From positions 40,920,001-40,984,000 of the forward strand of contig OX485806.1 of the NCBI GenBank assembly GCA_950295325.1: DNA of 64,000 nt. The letters run 5' to 3'. The DNA comes from Polytrichum commune (taxonomy: Eukaryota > Streptophyta > Polytrichopsida > Polytrichales > Polytrichaceae). Made by a program: the position numbers and the translations under genes. Every line of letters begins with the position of its first letter. The stretch's first letter is position 1. The notes under the pieces were generated by a model that saw only the letters and a list, made by a program, of their open reading frames with translations, was not told the DNA's origin and searched no databases. Of the stretch, positions 46,736 to 60,519 are shown one piece after another.

Positions 46736-47734
46736 TGCCCAAATCTTTCACCTTCATTGAGATTTATGCTTGTAGGAAAAAGAAATCCAGTTTTTCTTTC
46801 AAGCTGGCTTTCATGCACAAACTCAATTCGCAGATTCAAAAAAAATTGTGCAGTTTCGGAGCTCCTTAAACTGAACAAAAGACGACCCAAAAACCCCAAA
46901 ACCCAAAAGAAAACTAAAACATCCAACAAAATTCAAAAACATGGAAAGAGGACACTCACACAGCGTTTGATGGGTGGGTTAGGAATATGATACCTGGGAT
47001 TGCAAAAACTCCAAAGACTTCTGGCAATGTTCGACTGAAGTACACTCCAAAACAATCCCAAAAACATCATGTGATTGGCAATGCGGCAGCAGCCAGCCGG
47101 ACGTTCATCATTTCAAAACATCATGAAATTTCAGATATTGTTTGTATGATTTCTAAGGTGCTCAATGATCATATGATAGTGAAACGGACTTCTTTTTTTG
47201 AGTCTTTAGAATGAATTTTATTTTGTTCTATACATGTAGAAATTTGTAAGTGGTGAGTCATTGTATACAATTTTCAAATAGGAGTGAGGTAGAGAGAGAG
47301 ATGGGGTGCTAAGTAGATGAGGCTAATGTGGACACTTCCAGCCCCATGGAATCATCCAACCAATGGATTCAAGCATTAGAAGCTTGATCGAGTAGGTCAG
47401 TAATTACGAATGAGGACCAAAGAATCATTGAAATCGGAGTTTGAGGAAGGTGTTAATTTAGGTTCTAAAATCAAAGATTCTTTGCTTCCTAATTTGGCAT
47501 TATAAGGGGGAACTCTTCCATCGTTCAATGTTGTGTAAGTGGACAACTAAGATTCTACATGAATCATTTGCTAGTTAAAACCATATTAAATCCAATATTG
47601 ATTGTGTCATGCCTTTAAAGTGGTCACGGGTAAGATATCATGTTCTTGAACTGGGTTTCTTTAATTATAAAATACCCACAATATCAGTTGGTCGGCACCT
47701 CATAGCCACATGCCACCTCCTAATCAATCTACAT
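46736..47734. other. Intergenic between kinase and polyubiquitin genes
   Basis: No gene is supported. Lysine/proline-rich frames at 46,715-46,990 come from A-rich DNA. The remainder holds nothing recognised. Confidence 0.4.
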
Positions 47735-48086
47735 GAATTCCTACATGACATCAAATGAATCACATTTCATGGTCACTTGGATTATTTTCATAAACCACCT
47801 CTTGGACGTAGGCCTAACACATAACCGGGAGACCATGCATGGCACTCCGAACGCTCGCAACTGTTGATTCATTCTATTTTATCATGTGTGAGGACTTGCA
47901 TGAACTTGGAAATTCATTGAATAGCATTTGGTTGAGGACCTGGTCACGTATGACTTCACACTACACTTGAGGGTCCGTGACCACACGACATGATTTTGGA
48001 GGTGCGTTGGGACGGCCTTGGGACACTTTCTTTTGGGCTCTCACAATTCCATGGTCACGGCTCTTGACTCGTGTGTGAAGTGGCCC
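47735..48086 (+). mobile_element. 5'-truncated MITE, same family as 1,739-2,234
   Basis: It aligns with the right two thirds of the 1.7-kb copy (ATTCCTACATG, AACCACCTCTTGGA, TAGCATTTGGTTGAGG, TTTTGGGCTCTCAC). It ends GTGTGTGAAGTGGCCC at 48,086, followed by TAG. The left terminus is missing. It ends about 280 bp from the TATA-like box of the polyubiquitin gene. Confidence 0.75.
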
Positions 48087-48364
48087 TAGTAAGAGTGTGG
48101 TGCAAGACATGATGTTTTCAATAATGAAGCGAAATTACTTCACATGCTAATAACTTTATGTCGACCGTCCACGTGAGTCGCCGACCTTGGAGAGCCGCCC
48201 TAATTCCCAAAGCTTCCCGTCCCAATCCTTGCCACCAACATTCATCCACATCTATCCGAATCCGACAGTTATTCGTCCGTCTGCACAAGCGATCTCCAAC
48301 TATCATCCAAAACGTTCATCCACTCCGTCGTCGTCGTCTCTCTTTCCCTCCCCCCACCCTTTCC

Positions 48365-48372
48365 ATTATAAA
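48365..48372 (+). promoter_or_regulatory. TATA-like box of the polyubiquitin gene
   Basis: ATTATAAA followed by CCCTCGCC, 366 bp upstream of the ATG. The DNA between this box and the ATG has CT-rich and GAGGAG runs typical of a plant leader. TSS would be expected near 48,395-48,405 (inference). Confidence 0.5.
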
Positions 48373-48399
48373 CCCTCGCCTCTCGCCTTCCTTTCGTAA

Positions 48400-50111
<1,712 letters not shown>

Positions 50112-51074
50112 TTCGGATGACATGGTTCTTTCCTAGCAGTATCTAAACTTACCTACACTGCAAATGTAGCCGATCGTGGCATGAAGACACTTTCATCATA
50201 ATTTTGTGTGGATCATATATACAAACATTGTTGGAATTCTGTAAAATTTGTCCTTTAGTGGTGTTTTATTTCTCATACCACAAGCTGGCCAGTAAGTCTA
50301 GTGAATTTTTCTCGTAAATTTTACAGGTTTCAGGAGTGCTCAACATTACAATTTTCGATGCGCTAAATTTGTTTTGGATTATGCATTTTCTTATGCTTTG
50401 CTTGAATGACGATTCCCTTTTAGCCCTGTCAGTAGTTGGCTCTTGACTTCCATTACAAAACCTTGAGGGTCTGCTTGCTGGAGTTAAGAAGTCACCAATT
50501 GAAACTGTCATAATATATGTTTCTCCCAAGGTCATATGCGAGGCGGACCACGAGTTTTGTAGGTTGTTTGAGGACATTGTTGATATGTTGTGGACACTCG
50601 CAATCGAAGCACAAGCACTTGCTTTGTTGTGCAAAATTCAGGAACTTTTTGTTGCAGACGAGGTTCACCCAACATCGGTGGTCTTGTGATGAATGACCAA
50701 CTACTTGTTATCAGTGAAACACAGTTGTATGACTGACAATTATCACCATCCTCACAACGATAAATCAACATCTCTGGTTGTGGAGTTAACATGGAGATGG
50801 TTGATACGGGAGAGAGGGAATTGCTTCAAAGACCTGAACTTAGTGTAGTTCAAGTTGTTTGAGATGAAATGACTACAAACCATTAGGTGCTTGTTTTGAG
50901 TTTTTGTGTTGGATCGAGATCAAGTACAATATGCTCGCTTGCGATTCCCGATGGCCTGCATAAACAATCTCACGTCGGAGATTCATCAACCCTGCTACAA
51001 TTCCAAAGTATTCTACATGTATGCAATTATCATGATCAATGAACATGAGGTAGACATGCCTGATGCGGTTATTT
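50112..51074. other. Polyubiquitin 3' flank and intergenic
   Basis: The first 250-300 bp are probably 3' UTR. The 122-aa and 115-aa frames in this stretch have no recognisable domain. No gene is called. Confidence 0.4.
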
Positions 51075-51560
51075 ATCTTAATCAGAGACATATAACTGAG
51101 TGGTATGTAGTTAGGTATGGCTCCAAGAATGCATATCTAAAAGATATGTTTAAAAGAGTGGACTACATACTCAATATTCATTCTTGGTTCAACGGTCAAT
51201 ATAATGAGCACAAAAATCTTCACTTTGCTAATGAAATAAGATATTCATTATGAGCTCCAAAAATGATGAGGAAAGTGGCTACGATCTTGATTTAGATTTC
51301 CTAACCATCTCGTACCAAATCATGTCCGGAAAAAGTAGCCATTAAAAACCTGGAAACCTTAACGTAGATGTTCCAACATTGCAATTATTTGGAACACCCT
51401 TGTTGAGTGGTATGTGGTTAAGTCTGGAACTATGACTAACATGAATGGCATGTGCTAAAAAGGATTGGACTATGTGCTCAAAATATTCTCCCTGTTCTAT
51501 GCTCCATGGTGAGCATCATAGCATGTTAAATCCAGGCCCTTGGCTGGGTTATTCTCATGC
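51075..51560 (+). repeat. One full and one partial copy of the ~290-bp dispersed repeat
   Basis: Bases 51,075-51,330 carry ACTGAGTGGTATGTAGTTAGG, AAATCTTCACTTTGCTAATG, AGCTCCAAAAATGATGAGG and TTTCCTAACCATCTCGTACC. A second head starts near 51,398 (TTGAGTGGTATGTGGTTAAG) but breaks off near 51,510. A 115-aa frame spans the first copy and is not conserved in the others. Confidence 0.65.
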
Positions 51561-51667
51561 TTAGGGTAAGTGGCAAGTGGAGCTTAGCAATGTTATGAAG
51601 AGAAAAGTATCTGTATAACCTTATAGTAGATACATGCAAGCAACTCTTGTATGTTTGACAATCTCAT

Positions 51668-52235
51668 TCTAACTTCCTCCACAAACAATACTCCAATTAA
51701 AATGAGAAGTCACAAACAATACTCCAATTAAAATGAGAAGTAGAGAAAAGGTGCACAAACTCTAATTTACATCAGTGTCATAAATGTGGCAACCGGTTGA
51801 TATGGCCTACATGACCAACCTCGCCTAGATGTGGGTCTATATTGTCAATGCACTGTACCTTGACAATCACTATTATGAACATTATCCATGAAATAATGCA
51901 TGTTAACAATAAACGCTTGGTAGATAGATACAAGCAATTGTATATTTGACATTTACAATTCATCTCTCTCCACAAACAATATTCCAGTAAAAATGCAAAG
52001 TGAGCAAAAAGATGCACAAACTACAATAGTGTTGATAAAGATAACTGCTATGTGTACTGGTAGTATTTTGGCCATTCTGGTGTGGGGTCATAGTTTACAT
52101 CTCTCTCCACAAACAATATTCCAATAAAAATGCAAAGTGAGCAAAAAGGTGCACAAACTACAATAATGTTGATAAAGATAAATGGTTTGTGTATTGGTAG
52201 TATTTTGGCCATTCCGGTGTGTGGTCATAGTTTAT
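51668..52235. repeat. Tandem repeats: 31-bp doublet and 137-bp doublet
   Basis: CACAAACAATACTCCAATTA is doubled at about 51,680-51,741. A longer unit beginning CATCTCTCTCCACAAACAAT is repeated at 51,961-52,097 and 52,098-52,235. Both units share TCCACAAACAATAYTCCA, so they are related layers of the same duplication. Non-coding. Confidence 0.8.
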
Positions 52236-53324
52236 AGTGTGTGGTGGGATGGTTTCTATCATGTGTATGTCAGCATGTTTGATAAAGATAATAAAACTTA
52301 TGCATACTACATAACTAGCAAGTGGAGAGTAGATGATATGTTGTAGTAGCATTTAGACATCTACCTACTCAAGTCATTTGTAGGGCAATCTACTCATAGA
52401 CAAGGTCTATAAATGGATGAAATCCACTATGGTGTAAATAGAGAAGCACAAAGGAGTTGCCGGGAGTTCTCTACAAATGGATGACAACACTCATTTGTTA
52501 TTTAAGTGTCACCAATCCTACTTGTCTTGCTCAATACTAATTGTAAACCGCGGTGTAGTGTCACCAACACTAAATGTTAACCCAACATTATTTGTCATTC
52601 CTTGTAAATCTTTTATTCGATTATAGAGTTACATTGTTGCAATTACTGTCACTTACCGAGGATGTTTCATCCAAATTTCAATTATCCATGACAATATATT
52701 CATCACAATTTGCTAACAAGAGAAGGTAGGGTTTGGGCCAATGGATGAACTCATCCATCATCCATGACAATATTTGTCCAGTTATTCATAAGAAGTGTCA
52801 TCCGAAAAGTTACCTTAGTGACATAAAATACCATTTGACACTAAATATCATATATAGTGCAGTTATCAACATTCGCTTTAATTTGTAAACCAATATGCTC
52901 TTGAATATGTGTACATTTGTTAGTGAGCAAGCCAAAATGAGGATCACAACAGTTGAACTTGTAGTTCTTGGAGTCCAAGGTGAAGACTCTTTTGTATAGG
53001 AGAATGTCCGGAGTTAAGTGTCATGTGGAATTTAAGGATAAGTACACACAGTTCTACTTATTTGGCAACTATAAAAGCTGGCATCATATAATCTTTTGAT
53101 TCCCCAAATTGTAGTTCTTTTTGAGGGGACAGTGAATCATTTGAGCAAGGTGTGAGTGAACGAATCAACCCAATGAAGGAGAAGAGGAGCTTTTTTGAAA
53201 TGGGGGAACTAGAATTAAGGAAAAAAATAAAATCTTCTATTTTGTCATTGGTGGTTCATTTCACCATACCAGTTGCTCATGCAAGTGGAGAGCACTTCCA
53301 ACAACTCTTTTGTGCTTTTAGGAT
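52236..53324. other. Intergenic, nothing recognised
   Basis: No gene or element could be supported. Confidence 0.4.
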
Positions 53325-53610
53325 ATGAAACACATGATTAGTACTAGATGATTTGCAAATCCAAACTGAGGACATAGCCACTCCTCATAACTTTCGGAGC
53401 TCATATGAACATCTCATGCATCGTCAAAGTGAAGATTCTCATGCTCATCAAATGCTATGTAGACCCTCCTAATCGTGTCACCAATTATGATGCCTATTGA
53501 GCCTGGAATGCTTAATAGATTTTGAGCACATAGTCCAATCTCTTTTTAACACATCTTTTTGGTGTCCATTCTTAGATTCACATGTGACCACTAACCGCTC
53601 AAATATAAAT
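53325..53610 (-). repeat. Reverse copy of the ~290-bp dispersed repeat
   Basis: It begins GATATGAAACACATGATTAG, then GATTTGCAAATCC, AGTGAAGATTCTCATGCTC, TTTTGAGCACATAGTCCAATC and CCGCTCAAATAT: the strings of the 12,195 copy in reverse order. Confidence 0.7.
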
Positions 53611-54005
53611 GTCCGACTAAGACAAGTGATCGAATTAGGCACATTTACCTTAGATTAGTCACCATGACACTTTGATGCTTGAGAAATGGAGGCATTCAGT
53701 TGTGTGAACATATATAAGAGTCAAGCAACCTTTGAACTTGTGCAATCTCAAGTTTGCACGTAAACCATGTGGCCAGGGGCAGGGGGGGTGGGGGGAACTT
53801 TGTTATGGTCATGATGTGGATCCCTTGTTTTCCCTTTTGATACATCACTTTAAAATGAAAGACGGGTACTAGTGCTAATGAATCAAATGAATCATGCTCC
53901 AATAGGGGACTCAGAACATTAAAGATCTAGGATTCCAAATCTTCTTGTTAATGTGCAAGCACTCTAAGATGGAGTACATTACCTTTGAATTCCCAACAAA
54001 CATCA
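53611..54005. other. 3' flank of the TCF25-like gene
   Basis: The last part probably contains the 3' UTR of the - strand gene ending at 54,006. A G-rich tract is at about 53,774-53,796. No independent gene. Confidence 0.4.
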
Positions 54006-57000
54006 CTATACATCATCATGCCTCACTTCATCATCCCCCTCATCTTCCCACTCACCTTCCCCTACTAATTCTACATCAATGTCTGGGTCATCTTCGGCAC
54101 CCTCCTCGCGGGCAGGAAGTTCCTGACCTTGCAAGTCGACCCCCTGATTAAACCAGGGCAACAAGGACTGCAAAAACACTAGCAAAGAATTTTGGCCTTC
54201 CAGTTCCATTTCGTGTGCCACAATCCCATCCAACACATCCTGCGGAAGCATGTGCCCTGCTCCACCACCCAGGCCGCCAGGCAAACCAAACTGCTGCTGC
54301 AATTCTTCGGGAGGTAAAGTTGACGTTGAATCGGAAAACTCAGAAACGACCAAATGCCGGTATCTGGACATCATCAAAACATAAGGTAAGCAGATGTAAT
54401 AGGTCACTTGTCTTAGTTGGACACCAACATTTCAGTGTGGTCGGGTGTGAAAGGGTACTTGGGTTGAGACAGCAAGGAGAAAGGTGAACAGGCCTAATTT
54501 GCTTGCTTATTTTAATCAGACTCCAATATTTGAGTGGTGGGTGGTTAGATGTGGATCTAAGAACAGACACCAAAGAATGTAGTTTCCAAGTTTTCCTTGA
54601 GTCCAATTGATTCAAGAGAAAACGCCACAAGAATCTCAACATACATACAGACACTCTGGCAAGCACATGTGCTGACAAAGAAGTTGGTACAGTGCAGAAT
54701 TTGAAAGAAAGGCAGCGTCACAGTTATTGTGCGAAATTATAGACAGATCCAACCATAACAGTTAGTGCCGTTGAAGTGTGAACACTCTAGATGAGGAAGC
54801 AAAGAGCACTCTAGACTGAACCAATCAAGTGTGATTCTACTAATAAGGCTACAGATTTATCTTGGGCAATCCCAAAATTTGTTAGATTTTGTAGAAGTTC
54901 AGAAACATCATCAATGAAAGAGTGAGGAAAGCAAAGGTTCGTGGATGAGAGGCACGTACTCATTCTGGTCAGCTGGAAAAGCCTCCTTGCGTACGCATGC
55001 CCAGTTGGCAATTTCACCTCCATCTTTGGCTTGAGCTTGTCTATCAGCAATGTCAACCACAGATTGAGCACCCTTCTTGAGCCAGGCTTGCACATCCGGG
55101 GCCCTCCAGACTAGAAAATTCCTTTCAATATAAATGTTGATCAAATGTTCTAAAGAAGGCCCTCCCATAGTGGCCCTGCTGAAGTGGTTGTGTTTCAAGA
55201 TCTTTCCCCAGGCAGAATCCTCTTTGATTGGCGCTTTGTCAACAATCTTTCTTAAAACAGACGGATGAAGCATAAGCGCTTGCTGTAAAAGATCTAGCGA
55301 TGAATCCTCATCTGCTGAAGATGATTGTTGTTTTAGTGGTGATACCTTGCCACTTGAAGTCCTGCAATGAGTTGTAAATACACCTCAATAACTAAAACTT
55401 GATCATAACAAGCCCAGGCAGAATATCGTGGCATTTGCAGGTCACAAAGCTGTTTACAAAACATATTATACTGCTGTCCTGTTACGACCACCAACTCACA
55501 TAGAAAATTTTCCATGGTGTAACTTTGACTAGTACTGCAACAGGTACCTTATGGAGCTCGATTCGGACCTTTGAGCTTCAAGATGAAACTGTGCCAATGC
55601 AACCGAGAGAGAGAAACTGGGCAAAAGGGGAAGTGATCGCTCTGCTCCATATTCTCTCACAAACTTTTGCAACCATTGGTATTGCTCTGCCCTTAGTGCA
55701 AAGTAGTCAATACAAAAGAGAGCACCCATGGGATCATCTGAGTCCAATGATAGTAATAGTTTGCATACTTCAAGTGCTGTTCGGTGACATCCACGCCTAC
55801 CCAAGTGTTGCATGTGCTTGAATAGAGCATAAAACAGGGGCTTATTGGCATCCCATGAATAATCAAGCCTACACTTTCCGCTTGCAGGGTTAAACCAAGG
55901 GTGCCATGCACATTCCAATGCATAGAGACACCTTTCCAAAAGGTCAGAAGACTTTTGAGTTTCACCCATATGCTTGTAAACCTCCGCCAAGGTGAGAAGA
56001 GAGTCAATGTGGTAAGGGTGCTGATTTACTATCATTGCAATTGTGTTTGGGTCATGCGATCCAACACATTCTTCGTATTGTTTCTGCACGGCCTGGTATG
56101 AACTTGAAAACTCATACCTACCAGCACATTGTCATGTAAGCATATGCAAGATGGTCTTGATAAAAAAACTTCCAGATGCAAACAATATTGATAATATAAG
56201 AATTTTGAGAAAACATCTGGAAAGAATAATATGAATGGCTCAATGGCTCAGCAATTGAGATACACAACTTGTACATGCATCAAAGGATCCAATGTGTATG
56301 CAAAGGACTGAAGATAACAAAAGAACAGAATCCTTCAGTAATCTCTTTGTTCTGCTCTATCAAATAAATAAATAATAACTTATAATTCTATCCCGGATAT
56401 TTGCAAATAAATTCACTAAACATCTGCTTAACTGCAGCCCACAATATTCATTGTCGACCCACATTATTTGTCTTGCAATGACTGGATGGCAACTAGAGAG
56501 GTGTCATTCATAACAAGTTATCAAGACCACTCTAATTAACATGGCACATAAACTTCAATGCCACACTAAACCAGATGCTTAGTGTAGTGAAAAGGCTCAA
56601 AGAGAGTTCGAGAATTGCATTTCAGAAACATGATGACACTGAGAGGGCATATGATAGTACCCACCTGAAGAAGTTGAGACCCTCTTTTGTATCAGTACAC
56701 ACCATAGATAGACCACCTTCAGGTCGTGGCCAATGTTCAAGCGGAGTGACCAGCAATGTCTTCTTAAATAGACCTCTCCCTCCTCTCCTAGGTGGCTGTC
56801 GTTTCCGACCACTTAGCATGCCGCCTCCCTCTCCGCTCCTTTCAACTGCATTAATAACCTTTGACCCAAAAATGCGCCTCAACTCATCCCCTGCCCTCAA
56901 GTATCGCGAATCCACACCCAATACCTCCGATGCATTTGCTACTGGATGTCAATCAATTGTCACATATATTAGTACGTGATAAGTGAGTACAAAAGGCTGC

Positions 57001-57964
57001 CTCGTACTACAGTAATCATAGTACAATAGTACATAGTAACACACCATAATACAGATCAAGAAGCGATATGATGTTCTCAGGAGAAAATTCATGCATTCAA
57101 ACGCGTAGCTTTGAAAAAGTATCACATAAGAGCATGATTGATACCTGGTTGGGAGGTGCTTGTCTCAGAAGCTGAAGCGGTCTCTCCATTTTGGAGCGCC
57201 AGTTTCTCCAGCAGTTCATCCACAGACTCCTCATCTTTTACAGGGGTAGGTTCTACAGCAAGTGCTGTTGATGTCTTCCCTTTGTTCTTTCCCTTGTTCT
57301 TTTTCTTCTTAGACTTTGTTGCATTGGCTGTTGGTGTACTCTTCTTTGGTGCACTATTCTGAACACTAGTCTGAGCTTCACTTTTGGTCTCTAGGTCATC
57401 CTCTTCGTCAGCATTTTCTGCTTCATTATCCTGCAATACAAATAACACAAGAAGAAACGTGAATACATCTTGTTGTATGTGATAGTCTTCTAACAGAAGT
57501 AAGCTTTGATGCTTGTGCAGTCTGAAGCTCTCAATGAGCAGACAGAGTACACGACAGGCTTGGAGTTCTGATAAGTCTTCCTCCTTTACGCCTAAATATA
57601 TGCCAAATACACTTCTGAACCTGTTACTCATGAATGAAGACACTGCATCGTTGCTCAAATCATATATAAACCATGCAACGAGCTGCTTCCAAGTGTTTGA
57701 GTTTAGCTAGCATCTCTGAAGCCGTGGCAATAGATAACAACTGTATCTTTGATCCGTCTGTAAGGTGTTGTGCACAGGAAAGATTGTGAGAAGTGAGCCC
57801 AAAATAAATCTTGCCTCTGAGCCAAGAAGGTCAAACATATTCCGAACAGGTTTCTGAACATAATTTTCATCTTCTTCCAAGTCTTCCCCAGTTGACTCTT
57901 CAAGTATCGCAGATGGTTGTGCTTGCTGCTCCTTCAGCGCTCGCTGTAGCATGCGGCCAGACAT
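54006..57964 (-). CDS. TCF25: TCF25/Rqc1-family protein, 680 aa, six coding exons
   Basis: Exons, in coding order, are 57964-57815, 57430-57145, 56941-56665, 56117-55548, 55361-54960 and 54363-54006, with all phases matching. The family comprises TCF25/Nulp1 and yeast Rqc1, acting in ribosome-associated quality control with the Listerin/Ltn1 ubiquitin ligase (family knowledge). The ATG at 57,964 opens MSGRMLQRALKEQQAQ and leads to NMFDLLGSE. An acidic stretch follows, then a Lys-rich tract at residues about 89-102 (KSKKKKNKGKNKGK). The conserved core is TPLEHWPRPEGGLSM, GLNFFRYEFSSSYQ, HPYHIDSLLTLAEVYKHMGE, CLYALECAWHPWFN, RGCHRTALEVCKLLLSLD. The tail is strongly acidic, as in other members. 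Intron 1 appears to use a GC donor (GAG|GCAAGA). A GT alternative after LLTIFP would add 13 residues. The C-terminal tail contains SLLPWFNQGVDLQGQ. Confidence 0.93.
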
Positions 57965-58027
57965 TGTGCATCAACTACTGAAGACTTTGGATTGTTTCAG
58001 GATGATATGTAGTCTATTTGACTCCCC
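57965..58027 (-). other. 5' UTR exon of the TCF25-like gene
   Basis: On the - strand, TTGTCATTGCAG ends at 58,028, directly before GGGAGTC, and looks like a splice acceptor. About 63 bp of leader then runs to the ATG at 57,964. A leader intron upstream is therefore likely; its donor was not found. Confidence 0.45.
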
Positions 58028-58545
58028 TGCAATGACAAAGATTCTCTTGCATTAGTCATCTGTTCTAAAAATCTTACTTGTACTGAAGGTTTCATATCCA
58101 CTCTTATCCTCTAGTTTATTGATTACATGTGCTTTTCAGTCATACGTTGCAACTACACAAAGATACCACAATCTGTCAGTATATTTTTTAATACATCATT
58201 TGACCTTCCAAGAAGCAAGTATGTCACTTGTACAACAACGTAACTGTGAACATGAAACAACCATCAGCTACCATAACCTTGCTGCACCATAAGAGCACAC
58301 AAGGGGGATTTCTAAACCCAAAGTGTCCGGGAGTGGGAATCAAAATCTACATTGCTGATTTTGAGATCTTCGGAGTAACAGATATAATGAGACCAACAAA
58401 CATTTTGTGAACCTCCCTATGCATTGCAACAGACAAACTGAAAGCAATTCACATCTCACCACTGCAATCTCAAAGACCTGTAAAGCTCATACCAGATCTA
58501 TAGAGATCTGGCATCTATAACATAGATTGACCTAGAAGACGCTTC
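58028..58545. other. 5' flank or leader intron of the TCF25-like gene
   Basis: No ORF or repeat supported. Ordinary composition, no transposon ends seen. Confidence 0.35.
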
Positions 58546-60010
58546 TCAATTCCAATTCTACAAGCATAACTCCAACTAGGCAGCGATGTAAGACCTAAAT
58601 CGAATCATTGCAACCAAGAGCTCAAATTACTCTCTAGTTCTTCAGATGAACTGGACATTTTCAACCAACCATGTGGGAACAAAGCCTCTTGGGGGACATA
58701 GGTGCGGGTCGGCTTGTCCACACCCGTGGCAGTAGTCTTCAGGAGGCCTCTAATTCTTGGGATGGCCGTTTAAGGATAACATATAGAATTAGATCACCTC
58801 GAAGATGAAGCAACACCACCATTCACGCCAGTGGCAACATCGGAGTCATCTCTTCTTAACCAAAGAAAACACGCGCGCACACATATATACCCTCCTGAAG
58901 ATTTCCAATTCCCATTCAACACATTTTCAAAGTCGTACTAGAAGACCTAAATCAAATTCTTGCACCCAACAGCTCAAATTACTCCGCTCTCCAATTCCCT
59001 CTCATACACCACCACTTAAACTCCTCTCCTTGCTGCAACTGAGGCGAGAAGTAAACCAGAATACACTGGATTGCACCCGAATCCTCAAAACCCTCGGGGC
59101 AGGGTACGGCACACTCTCTTCACCACACAAGTAAATAACGAAGGTCTCTCTCTCAGAAACACACACACACATATACACCACCTGGAGTTTTCCAATTCCA
59201 ACCCTAAACATATCAACTCCAAGTCGTACCGCAAGACCCGAATCGAATTCTCGCGACCAACAGCTCGAATTGCTCTGTTCTTCAATTCCCTCTCATACGC
59301 CACCACACCACCACATAACTCCTCTCCTCGGTGCCACTGAGGCGAGAAGCAAACCAAAATTCGCACACTAAACTTCACACGAATCCTCAAAGCCCTCAGC
59401 GCAGGGCACGACACAATCTCTTCACCACACAAGCACCTCTCTCTCCAATTCCCACTCCTACATATTAAAACTCCCAAGTCCTACATCGAATCCTCGAACT
59501 CGACAGCTCAATCAGTTTCTTTCCGACAACAGCCTACCATACACCACTGCCACTTTCTTTAACCACGCTCACGAGATTGGTCTCCTGGCCGCAACTGAGA
59601 CCAGAACGGAACGAAATTGCATACTGACAAGCTCCTGCATCCCCGGTGCACTCTCTCCACCACACAAACACATAGCCAGAGATCTCTCTCCCTCTCTCAT
59701 GCACTCATCCTGGAGCTCTCCTGATCCCATTCTACACATTAAAAACTCCATGTGCTACATCGAATTCTCGAAACCGACAACTCGATAAATTGCTCTGCAA
59801 TAATACCCTACCATGCACCACCGCCAATTCTTTCGATCACGATTACGATCATGAGATCGCTCTTATGGCCGCCGCGGAGACCAGAAACGAACGAATTTCC
59901 GCACACTGACAAGCTCGTGAACCCGATTCCTCACAATCTGTAACAAAGTCACACTTCACACGCAGAGGCAGAGGCAGAGAGAGAGAGATGAGCACCTTCT
60001 TCTGGAGCTC
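58546..60010. repeat. Tandem array, about six diverged units of 250-350 bp
   Basis: Units start near 58,551, 58,905, 59,192, 59,445, 59,718 and 59,998, each with CTCCAATTCCCATTCTAC-like sequence. This is followed by the AGACCTAAATCGAAT/CCTACATCGAATCCTCG block, CAGCTCAAATTACTC, CAACTGAGGCGAGAAG, GCACACTGACAAGCTC and CTCTTCACCACACAA. CT- and ACAC-rich runs end each unit. It lies upstream of the TCF25-like gene, and its last unit overlaps the start of a small + strand ORF. Frames of 89-130 aa within it are repeat artefacts. Confidence 0.85.
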
Positions 60011-60224
60011 CTCCAAGTTCAAGCTACAGGTTGCTCGATCAGCCACAGCGAGATCACATCGAGAAAGAAGAAGAGCGAGTAAAGTTCACAAGAGTGAAGA
60101 TTGTTTTGGTCTCCTCCGACAATCGATCAATGCGCAAGTTGAGAAGCCAGAGCAGGCAGAATGCGATGCGCCTCGAAGCTCGGAAGAGGAGACTCAAACC
60201 CTAGCTCCTTCCGAAGAAAGTTAG
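59988..60224 (+). CDS. Small ORF of 78 aa, unknown, possibly first exon
   Basis: It is a true-ATG frame beginning MSTFFWSSSKFKLQ, followed by a basic stretch (RSHRERRRASKVHKS) and an acidic, Ser/Glu-rich tail ending TLAPSEES. Its first 25 bases belong to the last unit of the tandem array, while the rest is unique. I recognise no domain. A possible donor, CAG|GTTGCT, lies at 60,026-60,034, so it may be a first exon or a leader of a transcript divergent from the TCF25-like gene. It may equally be chance in GC-richer DNA. Confidence 0.25.
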   Translation: MSTFFWSSSKFKLQVARSATARSHRERRRASKVHKSEDCFGLLRQSINAQVEKPEQAECDAPRSSEEETQTLAPSEES

Positions 60225-60519
60225 TAGGTAGGCACCTTCCGGGTAAGGTAGGTAAATGGGTCTTAAATGGTTACTTTTTCCAACTACACTATTTTGTCTA
60301 CTTAGTGTGGGTTGCCATTTGGAGTTACATATTGCTATAACATTTTTACTGAGAGTATCATTTCTTTACCCAAATTACACAAAAAAGTAGTATGCACGTT
60401 GAAGAATATGATATAACTTAGTTGGTTAAAAACGATAATCTCAGTAAAAGGTTGTAGCAACACGTACCTTCAAATGATAACCCACACTAATTAGACAATT
60501 TAATGTAGCCCACTTCTCC
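60225..60519. other. Intergenic
   Basis: Nothing recognised except a weak inverted similarity between about 60,290-60,350 and 60,440-60,510 (ATTTGGAGTTACATATTG versus CACGTACCTTCAAATG). Confidence 0.35.

Noticed and set aside
59085-59477. 130-aa antisense frame in the tandem array
   Set aside because: It spans repeat units and its reading repeats with them; an artefact of the array.
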